A DNA stretch of 64,000 nucleotides from Epichloe hybrida (taxonomy: Eukaryota > Ascomycota > Sordariomycetes > Hypocreales > Clavicipitaceae), in contig JAFEKR010000031.1 of NCBI GenBank assembly GCA_019022495.1, forward strand, positions 558,001 to 622,000. Direction: 5' to 3'. Position 1 is the stretch's first letter; each line of letters begins with the position of its first letter. Positions 54,253 through 64,000 of the stretch are shown here, piece by piece. A model generated the notes under the pieces. The model ran no database searches and was not told the DNA's origin. It worked only from the letters and a program-made list of their open reading frames with translations. The position numbers and the translations under genes were made by a program.

Positions 54253-55604
54253 AGCCGGCGCCGAGCTCGACGGGGGCCGCAGATGCCGGCCCCTCCCAAA
54301 GAGGCGAAAGGGCTGCACTGAGCCCGCATGTCATTGGGGCGCAGCTATACTTGGGGGGCTCCGGGGTTCAATAAAAGACGACGATGCCCATCGGCGGGTA
54401 AATGTGTAAATGTGTATGTAAATGTGATGGGCAAGAGTCGAACAGATGAGAGAAAAGGAGCCCGAGGGCTGCAGATCTACATACATATCCGTAGTTCGGT
54501 ACATACAACAACATATTTAGGGGCCCACTTCGTATACGCCCTGGGATTGGCTACATATAATTATATTACTGGCGCGTTATGAAGATAGTGCATGAGGTAT
54601 CATGGCGCTATACGGGGTGAAACAGAGTACGGAGCAGATGTCAATGATTTTTACGTATTAATCCTAGTCCCGTCTCCCTTGTTTCCCCGCTGACAGCTAA
54701 CTGGCTCAATTCCCCCTATCGAGTTACTCCGTACCCGCGTCTACTCATCGACTTCCATTGGTGACAGAAATCTACAACAGATGCTGTCATGGCAAGAAGC
54801 ATCGCTCGGCCACTTTCGGCGCCTTGATCTGAGGCCGTCGGGTCTACTTCTTGAGGCCGAGCCCCCCTGCGGCTAACACTGGAGGCGGAGGCGGCAGTAT
54901 TATGCACCATGCCATGTACGGATGTACGGAATTGTGGAGGGAGAGTTGCATTAACGTTGCACGAAAAAAAGAGGCGCAGCCGACTTGGCCTCTTCATTGT
55001 CACTACTGCATGTTTACGTGTTGATCTTGTACGGACGTATGCCTTGCAACAACACCGCGCCCCCTAGCTGCTAGTATGCAGTGCGACCTAGAGCCATGTA
55101 TCTCTGTCTCGGCGCTTATGAAGGGTTTATAGTGGTTTGTTTTTTTTACAAGGACTTTTATAGGTTTTAAAACTTGAAAGTTATAGCTCGCTCATGACTG
55201 TTGACTGTTGCACGAAAGAAGAGGCGCAGCCGACTTGGCCTCTTGATTGTGCGTTTGTAAGTTACGGAGTATTATCCCTTGTACAGGGTATTCCTTGCAA
55301 CAATTGATTTGGGATTCGACAATGGAGACTTCCCCAGAGAATGCGGCCCTGCCAGACATTGTGGTCATTGTTGTTGAACGCATCGCCCAGCGAAATTTCA
55401 CTCATCCCGGCATGAATGAGAAGCCATGTATGTACATGTGCGTAATGTGCTTGACGGTGTCATATGTACTAGATTGGTGTGACAATTAATTTTAAAAAAT
55501 CTTTTTTTGGGGGGAGCTTCCCTGGCCAAATCCGTTCCATCATCGTCCTTGGACAACTCGTCGTAATGCTGTGGAACTGCTGTTCTTGCGTCACAATCTG
55601 ACGT
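54253..55604. other. Repeat-bearing intergenic region before oxalate decarboxylase
   Basis: No credible gene. It contains a 348-bp element with direct terminal repeats (54955-55302, listed) and two TACGGAGTA-type motifs (54725-54733 and 55263-55271). The 3' flank of the oxalate decarboxylase gene lies at the right end. Confidence 0.5.
54955..55302. mobile_element. Small element with 97-bp direct terminal repeats (TRIM-like or solo-repeat pair)
   Basis: Two direct repeats of equal length, 54955-55051 and 55206-55302, flank 154 bp. Both begin GTTGCACGAAA after one variable base, share GAGGCGCAGCCGACTTGGCC, and end CCTTGCAACA or the like. The right copy runs TGTTGCA...TTGCAACA, so it has inverted termini and TG...CA ends as in long terminal repeats. 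The 5 bp before the left copy (ATTAA) and after the right copy (ATTGA) differ by one base, a possible eroded target-site duplication. No protein is encoded and no clear primer-binding site is seen, so a non-autonomous miniature retrotransposon is a proposal only. Confidence 0.55.
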
Positions 55605-57167
55605 CTATAATTCGCCCTTGTCTTCTTCATCTACGTCCTTGTCAACATTGCCCGCCTGCTTGACCTCGTCCTTCTTGGCATCCTTGACCGAGTTCCAGAA
55701 CTTTCTGCCATTCTCCTCATCCCCGGCAAACAAGTGGTCGACCACCATTCTCTGAGGCGTCTCGCCCATCCACTGGAAGAGGGAAAAGTCTCTGAATCGG
55801 TCTGACCTGAACACTTCCAGCATTTCCACCGGCTCATCGCCAATGTTTTCGACAAAGTGGCCCATGTTCTTGGGCACGATGCCCACGTCACCTGGGACGT
55901 AGTCGAATGTTCGGGCGTTGCCCTCGGCAGCAAAGATGGTCACCCTGGCGCGGCCGCGGATGAAGAACGACCACTCGTCGGCCACGGGATGCCAGTGCAT
56001 CTCGCGCATGGCGCCAGGCTCGATGATGACGTGGGCCGCAGCCACAGTCTTGGAGATGGGAAAGTTTGTTGAATCAGTGATGCGGACCAGACCACCGGAT
56101 GTTTCCTTGGGTTCCTGGTCGAGCATTCTGTGCGTGAACTGGTACTTGGACTTCTTGACGTGTTTCCCCGTAGGCCGCTCGTCTTGGATGGAACCCGGGG
56201 CAGATCCTCGAAAGATGTACTTCTCGCCTGCGGGGAGGTGGGCGAACACTTGGGGCGCAAGCTTGAAGTTCTTGGCAATGACCGACTTGGGAGTGTGGGC
56301 TACAAAGGTCTAGTCAGTTTATAGCTTGAGTCTGAAGACGGGTGGTGGTGAATCCATGAAGAAATAAACGAAACGTACCTAGCCAATCGGTCAGGATGAA
56401 GGTAGACTCCTCTGAGAATCGCCCGTCGTCAAAGATGAGCAGGAATTCGGTGCCGTTCTCCCCTAAACCTTGCAGCGAGTGAGGTATCCCGCTGGGGAAA
56501 TACCACAAATCACCCTTCTTCAAATCGTCCATGAAGCTGCCGCCTTCGTAGTCAAGGGCTGTCACGCGGACTTCGCCTTCAAGCACGTAGGCCCATTCTG
56601 CCTCCTTGTGCCAATGGAGTTCACGAATAACTCCCGTGTCAAGCCGCATGTTGACACCCGCAAGCTCTACACTGGTGGGCAGCTCGCGAATGGTGGTTTG
56701 CCGAGTCCAGCCGCCTTCCTGCAACGGCGTCAGCAACGTGCCGCCACGAGATGGGATTTTGGTGACAAGGACACAAACAAGCAAGACATGGCATAGGAGT
56801 CGCGTACCTCAATTCTGACATGAGAGTCGGCGTAACTCCATCTCATGTTGGCAATCTGCCCATGATCCGTGCTGGGTGGGCGGACAAGATCAGGGCTCTG
56901 TCGCGAACGATCACGGTTGTATGGACCAAGGACAGAAGCGCCGTTGCCGTTGCGCCACGGCCGCGGATCGATATCCTCTCGGACAGGGTCGATGGCGTGA
57001 TCATGAGGGTCGCGATGGCCCGGTGTGTATGGCTCGTTTTTGGCGAATTTGCCCGCAAGCTCGAGGCCTTGGGCGAGACGCTGCTGAGGTGAGTCGTGGT
57101 GAGGCAGCGCACCACAGAGGTTCGTCAAAGCTCCAGCGAGAAGCAGTTGAGCTGCAGAGAGCTTCAT
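55605..57167 (-). CDS. Oxalate decarboxylase (bicupin, secreted)
   Basis: Manganese enzyme that converts oxalate to formate and CO2, secreted by fungi to manage oxalate and pH. Three exons, 56808-57167, 56379-56718 and 55605-56299, encode 464 residues. A signal peptide opens the protein ([20 protein letters not shown]). Cupin 1 has manganese ligands His155, His157 and Glu161 in HWHKEAEW and His200 in IPHSLQG, with the same spacing as the bacterial enzyme. The active-site lid reads SEEST at about 222-226, with a glutamate where bacterial oxalate decarboxylase has SENST; this supports decarboxylase over oxidase. Cupin 2 has HWHPVADEW and GHFVENIG. The C-terminal tail is acidic and Lys-rich. Introns are 89 and 79 nt. 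Confidence 0.92.
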
Positions 57168-57922
57168 CTTGAGAGTTTTGAGTCAATGATGGGCGGGCTG
57201 TGCAAGATGTATAGTGGAAGGAGATTCTGGAGATGTCCATGCAGCACTTTTCTTTCCATGTAATAAGACAGCCCTCGTCCCACGCAATTAGTCCGGGGAG
57301 GATGGATGCGATGGATGCGATGGATGCGATGGATGCACTTGGCATTGGGCATGGGGCGATTATGACCATTCTTGGCGCGGCCAGCCTGCTGCATCCAGCA
57401 TCGTGTTTCGCAACCCAACAATATTAATTACCTCTCTACGGATTAATTCTCACTTGTCGAGCCAAGTCCGACGGCGCCGAATGCAGAGCAAACAAATGGC
57501 CCCTGCGTGGAGCTGTCTTCTCGAACACGCCTTCCTCCACAATCGTCAACCCTGAGTCCTGAGTCCCGATGTCGCAATCAACGCTCTCAGCCTACATATG
57601 TACGGATCCGTACATATGTATGTACTCGCCAATGACGCCGACACCGGCCCACTCTGCCACTTCTCGGCTCGTCTTGGGCGGATAATTGGATAATTGTACG
57701 GATTACTGGGCCGAAAAGACTGCGACATCAACCGAGAGTTTTTTTTTTTTTTTTTTTTATCCTCGACCAGGACAGCGCTCGTCACTTCCTCCTGCGCTCC
57801 TGCACTTCTGCATCTTCACAGTCCTTTGGCCCTCTTTATGCAATCTCGACATCAATCGCTAGTACACGGGTTAACAACCACAGTCACGGACGGAACACGC
57901 CGGGCTTCAATTGTCCTTCGCG
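57168..57922. other. Divergent promoter region of oxalate decarboxylase and DUF1275 genes
   Basis: Non-coding. It has a 9-bp tandem repeat (57301-57336), a TACATATGTA-type palindrome cluster around 57595-57625 and an 18-base T run at about 57740-57758. Confidence 0.5.
57301..57336. repeat. 9-bp tandem repeat, four perfect units
   Basis: GATGGATGC repeats four times head to tail, about 130 bp upstream of the oxalate decarboxylase start. Confidence 0.92.
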
Positions 57923-58900
57923 ATGGGCGGATACGGCACGACCGTAGATACCTCCAACAACCCCAGCCAAGCAACAAATGGCACGCACGGGAATCATGAC
58001 CAACAACCTCTTCTCGGTCGAAAACTGCACGCAGGCTCACGGTCTCGCCTAGCAAGATTTCGGAAGCAAATGACCTCCGAGGTGTCGCGCTCACACGCCG
58101 ACTTGGTCTTGCTGGCATGCTACGTCATAACAGGTTTACTGGACAGTGCTTCAACACAAGTCTGGGGAGCTTTCGTTTCCATGCAGACCGGTAAGAAAAG
58201 AAACTATAATCACCCTACAGATCCCGCAAAACAGAAGGAATTTTGGGGGGGGGGGGGTATCTCCTGTACGTCGGCCGGCCCGGCTCAGAGGTTGTTGACA
58301 TGCCTTTTTTTAGGAAACACCATCTATGTCGGTCTAGGTCTCGCTTCACTCGTCAACCCACCCGTCAACACGCGTCTCTACAAATCGGGCATCTCACTGC
58401 TTTCCTTCTGCATTGGCTCATTCTTCTTCGCATGCTTCCACCGTCGCTTCTCCCCCCGGAGACGCTGGGTCCTGTGCGCCTCGTTCGCCGCTCAGGCGGC
58501 GCTGACCATCGCTGCGGCCGTCATTGTCACGGTAGAGCCGACGCCGGAGGATGGCAACGCTGTGGGCTGGGCAGTGCTGCTGCCGCTGGCACTAGTTGCG
58601 CTTCAGGCCTGCGGACAGGCAGTCGCTTCTCGGGCTTTGGGGTACAACGCACTGACGAGTGTTGTTCTGACCAGCGTCTACTGTGATTTGTTTTCAGATC
58701 AGCACCTGTTCAAGCTTGAAAACGTGGAAAGAAACCGAAGGGCAGCTGCGCCAATCTTGTTACTGGCGGGAGCTGCCGCAGGTGGTTTGCTGTCCCGTAG
58801 CTCATTCGGGGTTCAAGGCGCGCTGTGGGTGGCGGCCGTGATGAAGTCGCTCATGGTAGTCGCCTGGGTCTTCTGGCCGGCCGAAGAAGACGAGAGCTAA
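57923..58900 (+). CDS. DUF1275 (YoaK-family) membrane protein
   Basis: Small integral membrane protein of the DUF1275 family; the function is unknown, and a transport role has been suggested for relatives. Two exons, 57923-58190 and 58314-58900, encode 284 residues. The family N-terminal segment is ADLVLLACYVITGLLDSAS...WGAFVSMQTGNTIYVGLGLA, with the intron falling inside MQTGN. Five or six hydrophobic helices follow (SGISLLSFCIGSFFFACF, ALTIAAAVIVTV, AVLLPLALVALQACGQAVA). The intron is 123 nt, a multiple of three with no stop, so unspliced RNA would still be translated with 41 extra residues. The conserved QTGN motif shows that the spliced form is the functional one. Confidence 0.88.
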   Translation: MGGYGTTVDTSNNPSQATNGTHGNHDQQPLLGRKLHAGSRSRLARFRKQMTSEVSRSHADLVLLACYVITGLLDSASTQVWGAFVSMQTGKKRNYNHPTDPAKQKEFWGGGGISCTSAGPAQRLLTCLFLGNTIYVGLGLASLVNPPVNTRLYKSGISLLSFCIGSFFFACFHRRFSPRRRWVLCASFAAQAALTIAAAVIVTVEPTPEDGNAVGWAVLLPLALVALQACGQAVASRALGYNALTSVVLTSVYCDLFSDQHLFKLENVERNRRAAAPILLLAGAAAGGLLSRSSFGVQGALWVAAVMKSLMVVAWVFWPAEEDES

Positions 58901-59909
58901 CAGCTACTATACTGTAAATTTTGCGATGGAAGATGACTATTTTATCTCAAGTGTGCGTTTCTGCATCATTGAACCCACATAGCAACAGCTGTAGATCGAT
59001 CAATGGCACAAAGGTTTGTATCAATCAATGAGCAGCTTCGGCGCATACCGAGAAGACATGTACATGAAAAGCACACATCAATACCTCGTCCTCGATAACA
59101 TCAACCTCGGTCTGGATCCCGAAGTTCATGACGGATGAGACCCCGCCGAAGAAGATGCCGGCCGGCCCCACCACTTGACTCGTTTGACCCGGCATGTGCC
59201 GTGGTGGTGCTCCGGGGGAGGTCGATGATCGGGTGTCCCCTCGGCGTGCAGCAATTCTGTACCTGTGTGCAAGATTGGTTCAGATAGTGAGAGAACAATT
59301 CCTAGCTCATTATTTCTATGGGAAGTGCAAACGAACAAAGTATACACAGTGCTGCCAAGAAAGACTCCAGTATAAATGAATCCCAGTGCCGCTGTTACCG
59401 ACCAAGAATGCACGTCATCATCATGCAAAGTGCAGAATGAACACACAAGAACCCCCCCTGCCAGGACCTTCAGGACCTTCAGCTCAAGGACACGAGGTCA
59501 GCAACTTGCAAATGAAAACTAAAAGATCAGCCCCGAGTCCAAAATGTGACGCTTCATGAACACCCCATCGTTATTCCGATCCCAACCAATCTCTTGTCCA
59601 AATGACTCTGGTAAGAAGAAGCGATAATATGAAACCAAACACACAAACATCGGATACCTCATCCACAAACTCCAATACTTGACAAGGGGGGGGAAAAGCC
59701 ATCCTGCCTTTTGAGATCTCCATTATGTACCCCGTAATGAGTACTGCACGAGTGATAGCCTCCGATTAGTTCATATTCGAGCGTTTCATGACCAGCAGGA
59801 TAAAAAATAAAAATAAGAAATAAGAAATAAATAGTACCTTGCGCTCCTGACTGCCCATCGTTTTTTCCTTTCAGGCCTAAAAGTCTGACCACGCTCACTG
59901 CTTCGATAT
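58901..59909. other. Spacer between convergent DUF1275 and kinase genes
   Basis: About 1 kb of 3' flanks with A/T-rich patches (AAAATAAAAATAAGAAATAAG near 59803). No coding frame is credible. Confidence 0.5.
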
Positions 59910-62408
59910 TTATGCACCCAGGGCTGGGATCTTCTTGCCTCGCTTGCCGAGGAGTGTCGCGTTCTCCAAGTTCAACTCGAAAGGACCTTTTTGTCGGTTT
60001 CGATCCCTGACCTGTTGTCTAGCTGCGGCAGTCACGGCTGCTGAGTGCTGGCCGTAACCCTTATCGTTGATTCTCTCTCGCTCTCGGCCACGAGCCTGGG
60101 CGTCTTGGTCGCGGATGTTGGTATTTCGCATGCTCTTCTCCAACGTTTGCGTTCCAATGTGACCTTTGTTGGTAGACTGTTGATCAACTTCCATCTCATC
60201 CTCGTCCCCTTCATCTTCTTCATTCAATCCACCAAGTGGCTTGCCCATGCCGCCAGCTCTGGGTCCCGCCTTGGCCCGCCGCTGGCCTTCTTCCTCCTGG
60301 CGATGAACAGCATAACCAACATCAAAGACTTCACGCAAGTTGACGGCGCCAGGTGATCTGAAATCGTATCTTCTTGCGTCAAACTTGCTGGGATCAAACG
60401 GTCGGAGAAGGCCTTCTGACTTCTTCTTCTCTTCCTGCGGTGTTGGTCCCGTACCCTGGACCCATGGGTGGGCAAGAAACTCTCGGATCGTGAAGCGCTT
60501 CTCGGGATCAACGGTGAGTAGGTGAGTAATGAGGTCTTTTGCTGACTTCGAAATGGAATCCCACCACGGTGACAAGAAGGTATATTGTCCCCGAGCGACC
60601 TTCTCAGTTAGTACTTCTATACTCTCGTCGTAGAAAGGCGGGAAGCCGCAGAGAAGGGTATACAGCACGCATCCTAAAGCCCACATGTCGACGGACTTGG
60701 AGTAACGCTCATCTTTGACGATTTCAGGGGCAGTGTAGCCGACAGTTCCACAAGGTGTCATGGTTGAACTTTCCCAAACAATTTTTGACAGACCGAAATC
60801 AGCAATCTTGATTTCGCCGATGCCTCCTGCACCCTGTCCAGGAATAAACTCGCCCTCGTCTACTTTGTCTTCGTCGCCAGGCTGCTTAGGCTTTGGGACT
60901 GCAGAAGGAACAAATGGTATGGGATAAAAGAGTATGTTCTCCGGTTTAATGTCGCTATAGTAGGGTTAGGTAATGTGGTGACGCAATATTGCGATATGAA
61001 GGGTGTGGGCACTCACCGATGCACAACACCTTTCTCCTCGTGTAAATATTCCAAAGCCCTGGCAACTCGAATGATAACATGTCGAGATAGCTCCTCGCTG
61101 AAGTATGTGAGGCGCACAATCTGGTGAAACAATTCACCCCCGGGGGCGAGTTCCAAAACGATGTAGTAATATTGTTTGGACTCGGAGAAGTCAATGAGTT
61201 TAATGATATTGGGATGGTCCAGTTGGCGCATAATCTGAACCTCTTTCAAGATATTGGATCGCTAAAAAGACGGTGGAAGAAGACATATCTGTTAGCGGGC
61301 GTACTCAGTCTTGTCTCGCACTCGGCGTTGTTGGGCAGCAACCACAAAACAAAACAGCACAAACACGAACACGACAAGCGACTAAAACAACGCCAAGTAA
61401 GCAATGGAGAGTTGATTTTTTGCGCACCTCTGCTGCTTTCGGAACCTTTTTGAAATCCGGATGTAAATGCTTATCTCCCTATCCGGGTGTGTGAGCCCCG
61501 TCGGTTGGTAACCGGTCGTTATTGAAGGTAGAACGACTCGCGCAGTGGAAAGCAGTAAGATAATGAATGGCAAAGCATAAACAGAGACGGGAAATGAAAT
61601 GAATCAAATTGCACGCGGGGACAAGTGCAACCAGGAGAGGTGCAAAACAAACCAAAAAAGGCTAGGGAAAAAAAAGAAAGAACGCTTACTTGTACATTGT
61701 TCATTTCATATTTGCGAACGACTTTGATGGCAACTTCGCCAGCGTCGCCTTGCAAGTCACGGGCACGATATACGTTACTGAAGGCACCATCGCCCATCTT
61801 TTCAATCAACTCCCATCGTTCCAAGCCGGGATATCGTGGGAATTTGCTTTTGCTTGCGTTCTCTTCGGCAACCAGTTTGGCGAGGCTGGCGTCATCGACA
61901 CGCTTGGTGGAGGTGGTTCTTGATTTGTCTTGAACATGTTGGGCCGCCTCAGCGCGGTGGGCGGCGGCGTGGCCTGCTTGGGCGGCTCGGTTGGCACCAT
62001 CTCCCGGGGCCTCAGAGTAGGCTTCCTGAGGCTCCTTGGGAGGTATATGCTGGTTCAGTGAGGGCTCTGAGAAGTTCATCTTCTTGTCGATGGTAGGTTG
62101 TGCTGGGGGATGAGCAGCCGCGATGTCATCCTTGCGAAGAGTCTCGTCGTTCAAATGGACGCTACGCGCTTGTTTACCTAGAGATGGAAAAGGGTCAGAA
62201 TGAACAACCGTAAGTCAAGTGACGGCCAGTTGGATGATTTCAAGTATGAGCGAGTCATATGCCGTCATGACTTGGAGCCGGGAGACGTGGGGGTGGGTTG
62301 GCTGGCCGGGTTTGTGGCAACGGGCAGTTGAGTGTTTTAGTGGGCGGCACAATGCGACAGACACATACCATGGCGGATAAAGTTCTTGAGCTGCTGGATG
62401 GTCGACAT
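59910..62408 (-). CDS. Rck2/Srk1-type serine/threonine kinase
   Basis: CAMK-group kinase of the Rck2/Srk1 type, which in yeasts acts below the Hog1/Sty1 stress MAP kinase and tunes translation and cell-cycle entry. Four exons, 62369-62408, 61690-62177, 61017-61261 and 59910-60954, encode 605 residues. The N-terminal 130 residues are disordered. The kinase domain starts at about 135 with the Gly loop GDGAFSNVYRARD. Lys165 is in VAIK, HRD is at 257-259 and DFG at 310-312. A 36-residue insert between catalytic loop and DFG (FYPIPFVPSAVPKPKQ...GEIKIADFG) is a hallmark of this subfamily. The activation loop has STMTPCGTVGYTAPE. A charged C-terminal tail follows, where MAP kinase docking would be expected. 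Introns are 191, 428 and 62 nt; the 428-nt one is long for this window. Confidence 0.88.
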
Positions 62409-64000
62409 AGCTGCCGTGAAAGATATCGCTAGCAAGCGACTCGTCAGACCACCTTGGCAAATGCGTGTTTTATTTTCAGAGGCCGAGAACGAGATTTGCA
62501 GTGTCGGCAGCCCGGGGCGTCCTGGGGCGTGTACGAAGACTGGGCAAGAAAGGGGAAAAAAAAAAAAGTCGAATATCACCACCAGACACTCAAACTCAGG
62601 CGATGTGAGGCGCAGGCAGTTGGGGGCTCGCAAAGGGTGCGGCGGGGGTTTGCGGAAATTACGTCGGGCGGCGTGAGACAGAACACCGTGGTTCGTATTG
62701 AATTTTTTCGTTCGAATATGCTGGATGGCTGGCTTGTGATAGAAGTCAATCTGTTCGTCCAAGCAAATGAAAACAGAACAAATTTCCCTACGGTGGTGAG
62801 GTTCGGTGATGCGACAAGAGCAACAGAGTAAAAGTGTGGGTGGGAAAGAAATAAACGGGAGGCGTCTGGGCCGAGCTGATGTGGGTTTCAAACTACGGAC
62901 TTGTACGAAACGAGCTGCTTACGGATCCAGCCACAAGGCGTTCTTTTGGAGCACGTACGTATGATACATACAGTGGGTGTACATACGCGCATGCTATGGA
63001 GCAGATAATAGATGGGCACCGTAGCACAAACGCAAAGCTGGACTTTTTTTCCCTCTTCTTGATTCTTGCGTCTCGTCGCTGGCAGGCGGGCAAGCCGAGC
63101 GGACGAGCAACGTCGAGACTGGGCTCTCGGGGGCTTTCTTTTTTTTTTTCCCTGGTCTCGTGCTGCCAGATGTGCTGCCAGATGCCAGTGGAAAGGCGAT
63201 GGTGGGGCAGATGCAGAAGTTTTGGAAATGAGGTCACCTTGTCCAGGACCCAGGACCCCAGTCCCTGATCCTCCGTCCTCAGGCCTCCACCCCCCCCTAT
63301 GTCATCAACTGCAAAGCTGCAAGCTGCAAGCTGCCAGTGACTGGCCGACTGGCCGACTGGCTGACGAAGGAAATGTCCCTCCCTCCCTTTGCTCCATCAC
63401 GCGAAAGCATTCTACTGTAAGTATGTACGTGATCGACATTGGCCACATTGGCCTGGCGCCAACTTCCTCGCCACCTTTCGTCATGAGCAGACACACATCC
63501 GGCGAAGGACTCCTGATCAGCCCCCGCGGTTTCATCATCGGGGCGAGGGAGCCGCACGGCGATGACGGAGGCAGCAAACTTAGTTCGACCGGCCGGTCGG
63601 TTGGAACTTGGCTCGCACATTGTTGAACCTCGATGCTCCATGCCAAGATAAACCAGGACCGGGGCACGAGATTACCAGAGCTTATGTAAAGCATGCATCC
63701 ATCCGCACCCGGAGAGCCCAACAGAATGGGCCGAATGCCAGACTTGTTGAAGGTCGGAGGAAAAGATCCTCCATGTTCCCATGTACGGAGTGCCTTCCCA
63801 TCGACTCAAGCTTGCCCCGACTTTAGCGCGTTCCTGGCGTCTTGGCAAACCAGGATGACGGACTGACATACGTCATGGTCCAATTGCTCCCAGTCGGCCC
63901 CCGTCAATCCTCGCCAATCACGCCTTGCGGCGACGCATTGAGCAACAAGAAGGCTGGGTCTGGACCACTGACACTTGTCCATGTTGGACGTCAACGTGGA
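62409..64000. other. Upstream region of the Rck2-like gene to the window edge
   Basis: Promoter and leader of the kinase lie near the left end. Short direct repeats occur (AAGCTGC at 63316-63333, GACTGGCC near 63340-63355) and a C run at 63288-63296. The frames toward the edge show no family features; any gene here would have to extend beyond the window. Confidence 0.45.

Overview
The window is nuclear DNA of a filamentous ascomycete, most likely a Sordariomycete of the order Hypocreales. Genes have short GT-AG introns, there is a tRNA-Lys with a 12-nt intron, and the gene set is typically fungal: Zn2Cys6 and forkhead regulators, cactin, Nej1/XLF, Slx4, a BIM1-like copper protein, an Egh16-like secreted protein, a bicupin oxalate decarboxylase and an Rck2-type kinase. 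The order is inferred from the protein families only. I find 20 protein genes, one of them cut by the left edge, and one tRNA. Exon joins were worked out by hand from splice sites, reading frame and family expectations.

Layout. 0-5 kb: 3' end of an unknown gene, RPL23 (5 exons), tRNA-Lys. 5.6-14.4 kb: Zn2Cys6 regulator, cactin, forkhead regulator. 14.4-20.3 kb: a 5.8-kb region without a credible gene, rich in microsatellites and in a recurring TACGGAGTA motif. 20.3-29 kb: three DNA-repair genes (NEJ1/XLF, CPD photolyase, SLX4) with the ribosomal gene RPS21 among them. 29.5-37.7 kb: Nudix hydrolase, BIM1-like copper-binding GPI protein, a kinase with HND in place of HRD, and an uncharacterised acidic/serine-rich protein. 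37.7-41.8 kb: gene-poor, with a 320-bp foldback element. 41.8-49 kb: Egh16-like secreted protein, a frameshifted alpha/beta hydrolase, and a SulP sulfate transporter. 50.2-52.9 kb: a GMP synthase in 18 exons. 53-55.6 kb: two long poly(A) tracts, degenerate coding remnants and a 348-bp element with 97-bp direct terminal repeats. 55.6-62.4 kb: oxalate decarboxylase, DUF1275 membrane protein, Rck2-like kinase. The rest is intergenic.

The standout is the GMP synthase gene. It carries 17 introns in 1635 coding bases, 16 of them 51-72 nt long, while its neighbours have 0-4. One of its introns has AT instead of GT at the 5' end, a change that looks like a single G-to-A substitution in a GTACGT donor. 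The gene sits beside repeat debris. Horizontal acquisition from an intron-rich fungus (a basidiomycete is my guess) is a testable explanation.

The genes do not form one pathway. The NEJ1-PHR1-SLX4 stretch groups three repair functions. Oxalate decarboxylase, the Egh16-like protein, the BIM1-like protein and the alpha/beta hydrolase are secreted or surface proteins typical of fungi that live on hosts or plant debris.
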